From Novosphingobium sp. 18050 (GTDB lineage Bacteria; Pseudomonadota; Alphaproteobacteria; Sphingomonadales; Sphingomonadaceae), in contig NZ_CACSJO010000007.1 of NCBI RefSeq assembly GCF_902706195.1, forward strand, positions 1 to 64,000: 64,000 nucleotides of DNA. Direction: 5' to 3'. The stretch's first letter is position 1; each line of letters opens with the position of its first letter. The notes under the pieces were generated by a model. That model saw nothing but the letters and a program-made list of their open reading frames with translations, was not told the DNA's origin and made no database searches. Of the stretch, positions 57,208-64,000 are shown one piece after another. The position numbers were made by a program, and so were the translations under genes.

Positions 57208-58218
57208 TCACAGGACGCAGCAATTTCGTTTCCTCCAAAGGAGGAAGCCCATGTCCTCGCCCTTCACCGGGTACGTGCGCGCAGCGCGTGGAAGCAGGAC
57301 CGAGCCGCCGATCGGCGAGCAGGACTCCCGCCCCGACACCATCGGCGTCGGATTGACCTGCTGCAGGCGGTACTGGCTCTTCTTGAGGATCGGCATGACG
57401 TACTTGCCGCACAGCGCCTTGGAGCCCATCGTGCCCCATCCCAGCGCCTGCCGGTGCATCTTGTAGACCATGCGCTCGGCCGCAAGCCGACCCGACTGCG
57501 TCATGCCGGTGCTCGCGCCTATGTTGCCGTTCAAGGGATACATCGAGCCCTGGCAGCCCGAGCACCAAAACAGCTCGTTAAGCGGCAGCGCTGCCGTCGC
57601 CGCGACACAGTCCGCCGCACAGGCGGCCTGCGCCAGCGGGTTCGCGAAGATCAGCGCCTCGGGATTGATGAGCGTGGTGAGCGCATCGTCCTGCCACAGC
57701 GGGTCGATCTCAGTCGTGTAGGCGACGTCGAAGCTCGCCTGCTCGAAGCACAGGAAATCGGTGAGGATCTCCATCCAGTAGAGCAGAGGGTAAACGTAAT
57801 AGTGGACGTGGTACTTGGCGGTGTCGGTGCCGCCGTTCGAGCCGGTATTGGCGGCATAGCCACCGCCCATCGACAGGCCCGGGTTGAGCTTGATGCCGCC
57901 AAGGTTGGGGAAGCAGAACGGCTTGGTCGTGACATCGATCAAGCGGGCCGGTTCCCAGAACCCCATCGCGATCCCGATGCGCGGAATGGGTGAGCCGCAC
58001 AGGCAGATGGGAGAGTCCGGATTGTTGGTGTCGGCCCGTGATGAAGGCCAGATCTTGAGGCCGCCAACCGAGAGCGGGAACATGCAGCCCCAGCACACGT
58101 CGGTGATCGGGTTGACGAAAGACCCCGAGCAGCTTCCCGCAGGCAGCTCCTGCGCCCGTGCGAGACCGGGTACGAACAGGAAGAGACCGACGAGGAGTTG
58201 GAGAAGCCATCTGTTCAT
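57208..58218 (-). CDS. traU: TraU conjugal transfer protein
   Basis: A 336-residue exported protein: a signal peptide (LQLLVGLFLFVPGLARAQ), GSCSGSFVNPITDVCWGCMF, PLSVGGLKIWPSSRADTNNP, CLCGSPIPRIGIAMGFWEPA, and later cysteines in FWCSGCQGSMYPLNGNI. This is the F-type TraU pattern; TraU is needed for DNA transfer and acts in the periplasm with TraF, TraH and TrbI. It overlaps the orf93 stop by 4 nt. Confidence 0.95.
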   Translation of the reverse strand: MNRWLLQLLVGLFLFVPGLARAQELPAGSCSGSFVNPITDVCWGCMFPLSVGGLKIWPSSRADTNNPDSPICLCGSPIPRIGIAMGFWEPARLIDVTTKPFCFPNLGGIKLNPGLSMGGGYAANTGSNGGTDTAKYHVHYYVYPLLYWMEILTDFLCFEQASFDVAYTTEIDPLWQDDALTTLINPEALIFANPLAQAACAADCVAATAALPLNELFWCSGCQGSMYPLNGNIGASTGMTQSGRLAAERMVYKMHRQALGWGTMGSKALCGKYVMPILKKSQYRLQQVNPTPMVSGRESCSPIGGSVLLPRAARTYPVKGEDMGFLLWRKRNCCVL

Positions 58219-58496
58219 GGCAGGTCGTCCGCGTCGTCGTCGGTCATCCGCGACATCAGGTGGTCATCGTCCGCTTGGTTCTTGGCGCGCATCCAGAAGA
58301 TGCCCTGTATTGAGATGAACACCGCCAGGCCCACGACCACGCCCAGCGCAACGCGGCCGGCGATCGCGGGCCAGAACGCCGTCATGGCGCCGAGCGCGAC
58401 AAGCGCCACGATCAGCCTGACGCGCGCGGTGCGCAGCTCAGCGGTCTCGGGGGCGGCCATGGGCGCGGGCATATACTTGTCGAGCCAGGGGTTCAT
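58215..58496 (-). CDS. orf93, small membrane protein in the tra operon
   Basis: A 93-residue protein with two membrane helices (VRLIVALVALGAMTAFWPAI and VALGVVVGLAVFISIQGIFW) and an acidic tail (ADDDHLMSRMTDDDADDLP). No family is recognised. ATGA overlaps with traW upstream and traU downstream show that it belongs to the operon. An inner-membrane role near the export channel is a guess from position only. Confidence 0.72.
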   Translation of the reverse strand: MNPWLDKYMPAPMAAPETAELRTARVRLIVALVALGAMTAFWPAIAGRVALGVVVGLAVFISIQGIFWMRAKNQADDDHLMSRMTDDDADDLP

Positions 58497-59149
58497 GCGC
58501 CCTTCCCTTGCCTGAGCGCGTCCTCGGTCACGATGAGGATCCTGCCCTTCTGCTCGACCGACGCCGGCGTATGCTCGATCCCGAACTTGGCAGTGAGCGA
58601 GCCGGCCTGGTCGAAGTAGAAGCGGCGCTGATTGGCTTTCATGAGGTCGAAGGGCGAACCCTTCACCATGATGACCTTGGTCCTGAGATCGTCGCCCTGC
58701 GCCATCGCCCAGGACACCTGCGCGGGATCATCGCCGTCGATGAAAAGCAGCTTTTGCGTCATGGAGATCTTGTCGAGTGGATTGATCCGCTGGCCGGCGG
58801 CCGCGATGAGGTTGCCCTTGTGATCGCGGATATCGCTTTCGATCACGACGGTCGGATCAAACTCCCAGGAGCGGTCTTCGATCGCAGCGCTGATGCCGCC
58901 AACCGACGCCGGTCGCATCACGCGGGCCTTTACCTTCTGGGCAAATCGCGCGTTGAGCTCGTCGAGCTTACCGCTGGCCTTGGCGCTTTCCAGCTTGGCA
59001 CGGATCACATCGAGGAGGTCGGGCTCGACCACCGGCCAGGCTTCGCCCACCTGGCCGTGGTTGACCGCGTGGGCGGGTGTCTGCCAGGGCAGGACCGTGC
59101 CGCTGACGGCGCCGATGAGACCGGCAAGAGCGAAAGGCAGGATCCTCAC
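58493..59149 (-). CDS. traW: TraW type-F conjugal transfer protein
   Basis: A 218-residue periplasmic protein: a signal-like start (LPFALAGLIGAVSGTVLPWQ), then AWPVVEPDLLDVIRAKLESA, RSWEFDPTVVIESDIRDHKG, AAAGQRINPLDKISMTQKLL and FIDGDDPAQVSWAMAQ. These are the TraW/TrbC-partner motifs. The GTG start overlaps the stop of the S26 peptidase gene by 4 nt. Confidence 0.94.
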   Translation of the reverse strand: MRILPFALAGLIGAVSGTVLPWQTPAHAVNHGQVGEAWPVVEPDLLDVIRAKLESAKASGKLDELNARFAQKVKARVMRPASVGGISAAIEDRSWEFDPTVVIESDIRDHKGNLIAAAGQRINPLDKISMTQKLLFIDGDDPAQVSWAMAQGDDLRTKVIMVKGSPFDLMKANQRRFYFDQAGSLTAKFGIEHTPASVEQKGRILIVTEDALRQGKGA

Positions 59150-59682
59150 AGGATCGGCCTCCCCACCCCGGCGATGCGATGGCCGCAGACAAACCCGATC
59201 GCGGCGTAGCGGCTGTCGAAACCGTCCTTGTGATCGGTGCCGGCAAAGACGCAGTTGTGGGGAACAGTGCCGACAGGTCCTGCCTCGAGCGGGTCGCCGC
59301 GGCGCGTCAGGGGCTTGAGGCGCGCGACCTTGTGGCCGTTGACGAGGACATCACTACCATTGCGACTGACGACATCGCCGGGAATGCCGTAAGCGACCTT
59401 GGCAAAGGCGGAGGGATGCTCGCCAAAATACTTGATGACCAGCGGATCGCGACCCGGATTGAAGATCACGTAGTCACCGCGCGCGGGGAAGCGGCCGGCC
59501 TCGACAAGGAACGCCCAGTTAGGGAGCGATTCACTCTCGTTTATCATCAGCGCGTGAGAGCTGCCCCAGTGAGACAGGCTCTGAAGCGCCAGGGCGCCAA
59601 CCGCGAGCGCGCCGATCGCCGCCAGCTTCTTGCCAAAGCTTAAGGGAGCGCGCGGCCGCGCAGGATCACTGCGCGTTGCCAC
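59146..59682 (-). CDS. S26-family signal peptidase (conjugal TraF-type)
   Basis: A 178-residue membrane-anchored peptidase. A transmembrane segment (LAAIGALAVGALALQSLSHW) is followed by the catalytic serine region MINESESLPNWAFLVE and the lysine region SAFAKVAYGIPGDVVSRNGS, then NCVFAGTDHKDGFDSRYAAI. It would process the pilin or another transfer protein. A GTG start at 59682 overlaps the trbI stop by 17 nt with GGGAGCAGCC upstream; the frame extends further without family support. Confidence 0.88.
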   Translation of the reverse strand: MATRSDPARPRAPLSFGKKLAAIGALAVGALALQSLSHWGSSHALMINESESLPNWAFLVEAGRFPARGDYVIFNPGRDPLVIKYFGEHPSAFAKVAYGIPGDVVSRNGSDVLVNGHKVARLKPLTRRGDPLEAGPVGTVPHNCVFAGTDHKDGFDSRYAAIGFVCGHRIAGVGRPIL

Positions 59683-60262
59683 CGGCTGCTCCCATGGCGT
59701 CGAGCGAAGAGCCGGCGGCTGCGTTCTGCCCGCCATTGGCAGCAAGGAAGGCCTGCATGTCCTGAACCACCGGCGTGGCGGCCGCGACCTTGGGCATCGG
59801 CACCTTGGAATAGACGGCTTGCTTCACCTGTGCGGTGATGTCGGGGATGTCGCCGCCGATGACCGCCTCGTTGACCAGAACGACGTGGCCGGATTTGCTC
59901 ACCTCGGCGACAGCCTTGTCGAGCTCAGCCATGAACCGTGTCGTGGCTGCGGCAGCAGCCTGATCGTCGCTGCCAGAGCGTGCCTGCGCCTGCAGGTACT
60001 CGGTCATGACGCCCTGTAGCTGCAGCTTGACCAGCTGGCCCTCGCCGTGCGCCGGGGTGATGAGACTCTTGGTGACCCAGGCACCCCAGCAGGCGACTCC
60101 AATCAGCGCGCCGACCATGAAAACCTGGCGGGCATCGATGCCGCGCCTGGAAGGCTTGCGGGCAGCGGCCACAGCAGCCCGCTTGGGGCTGGCGGTGGCG
60201 GTGGCGGCGGCGGGCTCGGCTGTCGGTTCGCCGGCAGTTCGCGGGGCGTCGAGATCAGTCAT
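59666..60262 (-). CDS. trbI: TrbI-like type-F conjugal transfer protein
   Basis: A 198-residue protein: an Ala/Pro-rich cytoplasmic start, one membrane helix (VFMVGALIGVACWGAWVTKS) and a periplasmic part with FMAELDKAVAEVSKSGHVVL, VNEAVIGGDIPDITAQVKQA. The last matches the TrbI_Ftype family, which affects pilus retraction in F. It overlaps orf112 by 8 nt. Confidence 0.85.
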   Translation of the reverse strand: MTDLDAPRTAGEPTAEPAAATATASPKRAAVAAARKPSRRGIDARQVFMVGALIGVACWGAWVTKSLITPAHGEGQLVKLQLQGVMTEYLQAQARSGSDDQAAAAATTRFMAELDKAVAEVSKSGHVVLVNEAVIGGDIPDITAQVKQAVYSKVPMPKVAAATPVVQDMQAFLAANGGQNAAAGSSLDAMGAAGGNAQ

Positions 60263-60593
60263 TGGCGCTTTCCTTGAAGAAGACCTGCATGAGCGAGTGA
60301 CGGCGGAAGAAGCCCGAAGCGCAGAAGGCCCCGGACACGCTCCACAGCAGGATCATGTCGAACTGGTGCTGGCGGTCGGCGCCGGCGACGATGTAGCGCG
60401 ACGCCAGATTGGCCAGGTGGTGCATCATGCCCGGGATTGAAAAACTGCCGATCGTGAAGGCGACCAGGCCGACGACCCCGAACGCAACGAGCGCATTGAC
60501 CGCGAGCCACCCCGACAGCCGCAGGGACACCGCAAGAACAACCTGCCCGGAAGGCTTGTAGGTCGCGCGGCGAGGAACCGGGTACGCAGTCAT
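60255..60593 (-). CDS. orf112, membrane protein between traC and trbI
   Basis: A 112-residue protein with one or two membrane helices (LAVNALVAFGVVGLVAFTIG; MILLWSVSGAFCASGFF) and a short basic N-terminus (TAYPVPRRATYKP). No family is recognised. It overlaps the traC stop (ATGA) and the trbI start (8 nt). Similar unnamed genes occur at this place in sphingomonad plasmids as far as I recall. A possible inner-membrane partner of TraC is inference only. Confidence 0.72.
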   Translation of the reverse strand: MTAYPVPRRATYKPSGQVVLAVSLRLSGWLAVNALVAFGVVGLVAFTIGSFSIPGMMHHLANLASRYIVAGADRQHQFDMILLWSVSGAFCASGFFRRHSLMQVFFKESAND

Positions 60594-63154
60594 TCCGCTG
60601 CCTCCCGCATGTCCTCCCTCGGGCGTGCACGATCCGGGAACGCGACCATTTCGATTGCGTCCGCGACCGACCAGCCCTGGTGGACCAGCGCCTCGATGCG
60701 GGCAAAGACGTCGGGGCTCGATGAGTAGAGCGTCCCCGAATAGGCATCGAGCACGAGCCGGCACACGGTCTCGGTCTCGGGCCCACGGATCAGCAAGTCC
60801 GAATACTCGATCCCGTTGCGCTTCAGGGAGCGCAGCAGGGTCTCGGTGTAGGCGGTCATCTCGAAGCGGTCCGACTTGCGGAAGTCCGAGATCGTCTCGG
60901 CCTTTTGCTGCAGGATCAGGAACCAGTCGGAGTTTTCGAGCGCGGCGCGGCTGCCGTCAGACTTGTAGTAGTCGTTGATCGACTGCGTCGCGGTGATGAG
61001 CGAGGCGCCGTACTTGCGGCATGTGCGCGAGTAGGTCTCGACGAAGTCGGCCATGGCGCCGCCCTTGAGCATCTGCCACGCCTCGTCGATCAACAGCGCC
61101 TTCGGGATCGAGCGGCTCATGCGCCGCATCGTCTGCGAGGCGACGAACATGATGGAGGTGAGGACGGCGCTGCGCAGTTCCTCGCGCGAGGCAAGATCGG
61201 AGAGCTCGAAAACGGTCAGGTCGGCCGAGAGATCGAGGTTGCTGTCGCCCAGGAAGAAGCGGCCGTACGTGCCGGCGCTGGAGAACGGCAGCAGCGACAT
61301 CGCCAGGTCAACCGCAGACTCGTGATCGTGCAGCTTCAACGAGGCGATGACGTGGTCCACGGTGCCGTCGCGCTGGTGCTCGTTCCACACCGCATTGACG
61401 GCCTGGTCGATGAGGCCGCGCTCGGTGTCGTTGAGCCGGTTCTCGTAGCGCGCCATCTGCGACAGGATCGCCTTGAGCATCGCGAGGCAATCGACGAGGT
61501 AGTCCTCGTCCTCACCTGCGAGGTCGAGATCGATCATGCGGAACGGGTTGATCGAGATGCCCGAGGACAGCTTGAACTCGGTGAAGGTGCCTCCCAGCGC
61601 CTTGGCCATGTGCTCGAACGAGCGGCCATCGTCGATGACGATCGTCTTGGCCCGCACGCCGGCGAGGCTCGCGGTGAGATCCTGCAGCAACACCGACTTG
61701 CCCGACCCGGACTTGCCGGCGATCGCGACGTTGTGGTTGCCGGCCTTGTTCTGGAACGGCGACCAGAACTGCGGTTGACCGCGCCGGCCGACGAACAGCA
61801 CGTGCGGGATGTGGCCGCCCACGTACTCACCCTGGATCGGCGCGATCGCCGCGACGTTGGACGAGAGCATCGTGCGAAAGCGCTTCATGCGCTCAAGATC
61901 GGACTGCAGGCCATCGGCGATCATCAGCGGGAAGTGCGACATAAAGGCGGGAAGCTGGATGTGGGTCTCGTCGATGAGGTCCCACCCGGCCGCCTTGTAG
62001 AGGCCCTTGATCGCACGCTCGGCGGTCTCGGCAGTGCCGCGCGGCGCGATGATCGAGACTGAGTAGTAACAGCGGATCAGCTTCTCGCCGCTCTTGACCC
62101 GCTCCTGGACGGCACGCCACTCGGCGGCCTGGTCCTTGAGCTTGGGGACGAGCTTGACCCCCTGCCCTTCGGACAGCGACTGCGTGCGCACGAACTTGCG
62201 GCCGGCCTTCGATTCCGAGCTTTCGACGCCGGGCGTCACCCCCGATACGGACTGCAGCGTCGGGCATGGCAGGCACAGCTTGGGGTTGAAAATGTCGCCG
62301 ATCGTCTTCTGGGTGTCCCACGGCGCCCAGCGATCGGGGAAGTTGCGGATCGACATGGTGCGCACGTCGAAGCGTTCGGGCACGTAATCCTCATACTCGG
62401 GCACGCCGTCGACCACGGAGCCGGTCGGGCGCAGCGACTGCGAGTGCAGCAGGAGGCGATCCTTCTCGACGTGGGTGACCAGATCGCGGCGCACGCACTG
62501 CTCGTTGATGGGATCGAAGCGGTTGTACCCCGGCGCGTCGTCGCCGGCGCCGGTGGATGGCGAAAGTATCTCGTCGAAGAAGCGGATCAGCTCGACCGGC
62601 TCCAGAATCCGCACGGGAATGTTGATGGAGTCGAGCGCCGAGATGAGGCCCTCGCGCATCGTGATGAGATCGTCGAGCTTGATGCCCGACCCATCGGGCG
62701 CACCGACCGAGACCAGCACGCGGAAGTTGCGCAAGTGAAACGGGCCATCGCTAGCCAGCGACTTCCACGCCCCGCTGCGAAGCTTCTCCGCGCGGTGACG
62801 AGCAAGCGTCGAGAACACACCGCCCGCTTCCATGCGCGGCAGCATCCATTCGGTCAGCTTCTCGGCAATGCGCGGGCTCGAATAGTTGACGATGCTGAAC
62901 GCGGAGCCTGGCAGCAGGATGTCGGAGAAGATCGTGCCGATGATGTCGGCGGTACGCTCGTCGCCCCCGATCATCGGCGCCAGCTCGAGCACGAAGCCCT
63001 TGGAACGGACCTGGTAGAAGATCTTGCGGGTCTCGTCGAACGAGCGATAGCCCAGGTAGTGCGAGAGCATCGGCACGCCAGCGGGCCGCGCCCTCACCTC
63101 GGGCTTGCGGGCATCGCCCAAAACCATTTCGCGAAGGTTGTCTAGCAAGCCCAT
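60590..63154 (-). CDS. traC: TraC/VirB4-type secretion ATPase
   Basis: An 854-residue ATPase that powers the transfer apparatus. The TraC_F N-terminal part includes RPAGVPMLSHYLGYRSFDET. The motor domain has Walker A (VAIAGKSGSGKSVLLQDLTA, about residue 480) and Walker B (IPKALLIDEAWQMLKGGAMA, about 685), followed by TRTCRKYGASLITATQSIND-type text SRTCRKYGASLITATQS. The ATG at 63154 is 7 nt after the traV stop. Confidence 0.96.
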   Translation of the reverse strand: MGLLDNLREMVLGDARKPEVRARPAGVPMLSHYLGYRSFDETRKIFYQVRSKGFVLELAPMIGGDERTADIIGTIFSDILLPGSAFSIVNYSSPRIAEKLTEWMLPRMEAGGVFSTLARHRAEKLRSGAWKSLASDGPFHLRNFRVLVSVGAPDGSGIKLDDLITMREGLISALDSINIPVRILEPVELIRFFDEILSPSTGAGDDAPGYNRFDPINEQCVRRDLVTHVEKDRLLLHSQSLRPTGSVVDGVPEYEDYVPERFDVRTMSIRNFPDRWAPWDTQKTIGDIFNPKLCLPCPTLQSVSGVTPGVESSESKAGRKFVRTQSLSEGQGVKLVPKLKDQAAEWRAVQERVKSGEKLIRCYYSVSIIAPRGTAETAERAIKGLYKAAGWDLIDETHIQLPAFMSHFPLMIADGLQSDLERMKRFRTMLSSNVAAIAPIQGEYVGGHIPHVLFVGRRGQPQFWSPFQNKAGNHNVAIAGKSGSGKSVLLQDLTASLAGVRAKTIVIDDGRSFEHMAKALGGTFTEFKLSSGISINPFRMIDLDLAGEDEDYLVDCLAMLKAILSQMARYENRLNDTERGLIDQAVNAVWNEHQRDGTVDHVIASLKLHDHESAVDLAMSLLPFSSAGTYGRFFLGDSNLDLSADLTVFELSDLASREELRSAVLTSIMFVASQTMRRMSRSIPKALLIDEAWQMLKGGAMADFVETYSRTCRKYGASLITATQSINDYYKSDGSRAALENSDWFLILQQKAETISDFRKSDRFEMTAYTETLLRSLKRNGIEYSDLLIRGPETETVCRLVLDAYSGTLYSSSPDVFARIEALVHQGWSVADAIEMVAFPDRARPREDMREAAE

Positions 63155-63161
63155 GTGCGTG

Positions 63162-63815
63162 TCACTCCGGTGAGGGGAACGAGGCGGCCTGCCGGCGGGC
63201 GCGCTTCGACAGCTTGGCATCGACATCGGCCTTGATACGGTCGACGGCCTTGGCCGCGGGCGCCGTGGCGACCTTGGGAGCGGCCGACGCGGCGGGCTCG
63301 GCTTCGGCGAGCGCAGGAGCGGCATCGTCCGGCGAACTCATCGACATCAGCGCCGGAGCGCTCTGCGCGGCAGCAAGGAGGCCGCGGGCCTCGCCGCGAC
63401 CGCGAGACCGGCTCGCCAGTTCGACGCTGGTGGCGGTGCGACCCGGAAGAGCGACGTCGGCCGCGATTGCACGGCGTTCGTGTGTGATGCCGGCAACATC
63501 GGTGTACGCCGGGAAGACGACGCTGAGCTTGTAGCCCTGGTTCCGGCTCGCGATCACACCTTGGGCGTTCGCCAGTTGCGCCTGGCCGCCGTCCCCATCA
63601 TCGACCTTGTAGGGGCCGGCGGGGGCCATGAGCTCGTTGGCATCGGCCTGCGTGATCTCGGACAAAGCCTGGTCGTCGATCGAGATCGAGGGAGCGCAGA
63701 TGCCGTCGGGTGCCTCGCACTTGAACGATCCGTTGATGTTGGATCCGAATGTGGTGCAACCTGAGACCAGCGCGAGGGCGCCAAGCGCGAACGAAGCCGG
63801 GATCGAACGGTGCAT
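63162..63815 (-). CDS. traV: TraV outer-membrane lipoprotein of the F-type T4SS
   Basis: A 217-residue lipoprotein with a lipobox at ALGALALVSGCTTFGSNING, a nearby second cysteine pair (FKCEAPDGICAPS), and an Ala/Pro-rich C-terminus. TraV anchors the TraB-TraK core complex in the outer membrane. The cysteine arrangement C-x-A-P-D-G-x-C is the TraV signature. Its ATG overlaps the dsbC stop by one base (TGATG). Confidence 0.9.
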   Translation of the reverse strand: MHRSIPASFALGALALVSGCTTFGSNINGSFKCEAPDGICAPSISIDDQALSEITQADANELMAPAGPYKVDDGDGGQAQLANAQGVIASRNQGYKLSVVFPAYTDVAGITHERRAIAADVALPGRTATSVELASRSRGRGEARGLLAAAQSAPALMSMSSPDDAAPALAEAEPAASAAPKVATAPAAKAVDRIKADVDAKLSKRARRQAASFPSPE

Positions 63816-64000
63816 CAGCTTGCTCCCTTCAGCCAGGATTCCAGGAACTCACGCGGGCGGTAGCCATGAACGACCGCACCATCGCTGCGCACGATCACCG
63901 GGGTCCCGGCAAAGCCGTTCTTCCGCGCAAAGGCTTCGTTGGCATCGAGCCCACTGGTGTCGCATTTGCCAGCAGGCGGCAGCGTCTCGCCGTTGTAGGC
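63815..64000 (-). CDS. dsbC: DsbC-family disulfide isomerase, C-terminal part
   Basis: The last 61 residues of a thioredoxin-fold isomerase are in the window: KCDTSGLDANEAFARKNGFA, GTPVIVRSDGAVVHGYRPRE and FLESWLKGAS. The cis-Pro segment GTPVIV and the C-terminal helix match DsbC. The catalytic CxxC lies beyond the window edge. It probably keeps the Cys-rich TraV, TraU and TraN folded; dsbC is common in such operons. Confidence 0.85.
   Translation of the reverse strand, partial: AYNGETLPPAGKCDTSGLDANEAFARKNGFAGTPVIVRSDGAVVHGYRPREFLESWLKGAS

Noticed and set aside
60905..62062. Plus-strand 385-codon frame opposite traC
   Set aside because: Antisense shadow of a conserved ATPase gene; no ribosome-binding site or domain.

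Overview
The window reads like accessory DNA of a sphingomonad (alphaproteobacterium of the Sphingobium, Novosphingobium or Sphingopyxis type), probably a large conjugative plasmid or an integrative element. The evidence is high GC, alphaproteobacterial protein families (DUF6894, DUF3768, DUF6306, a TonB receptor with DUF1254/DUF1214 proteins), and a long F-type conjugation operon with the gene order of sphingomonad plasmids. I infer this from protein character. No replication or partition gene, relaxase or coupling protein is in view. No rRNA, tRNA or CRISPR array was seen.

Bases 1-9000 are a scarred accessory region. A probable insertion-sequence end with a perfect 42-bp palindrome cuts into a Crp/Fnr-type gene. 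Small genes follow (DUF6894, LuxR-type HTH, PilZ), then pseudogenes (acyltransferase 3, CPBP protease, a frameshifted DNA-binding-like gene), two type II toxin-antitoxin pairs (HigBA-like, VapBC), a DUF2945-DUF488 fusion and a tyrosine recombinase.

Bases 9000-25000 hold small redox and catabolic modules, each with its own regulator. They are LysR plus two SnoaL-like proteins; AraC divergent from an SDR/VOC/saccharopine-dehydrogenase-like/tag operon; HxlR between a cupin gene and an NmrA/VOC/azoreductase operon, flanked by a 48-bp inverted repeat; and TetR divergent from a TonB receptor and upstream of two coupled DUF1254/DUF1214 genes.

Bases 25000-43500 hold a decayed stretch, a LigD polymerase fragment, an apparent nitric-oxide response set (stand-alone globin, NsrR-like Rrf2 regulator, DUF1971), metB, MarR divergent from a ClC transporter, an MreB paralogue, DUF6306, LysR, carbonic anhydrase, a four-gene FUSC/DUF1656/HlyD/NodT efflux operon and an Rnk-like factor.

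Bases 43500-48750 hold a TRIC-type channel, two transposase stubs, an UPF0149 protein, and a regulatory zone next to the conjugation operon: a LuxR-type HTH protein with a C-terminal membrane helix, two GntR/FCD-like proteins, and a 19-bp palindrome found twice with an almost identical spacer.

Bases 48731-64000 are one minus-strand F-type type IV secretion operon, in transcription order: dsbC (partial), traV, traC, orf112, trbI, S26 peptidase, traW, orf93, traU, orf80, orf54, trbC, traN, orf124, traF, traH, traG. Most junctions overlap by 1-17 nt, so translation is probably coupled. Five unassigned small genes sit at fixed places among the named ones. The operon ends in a hairpin shared with a convergent small membrane-protein gene.
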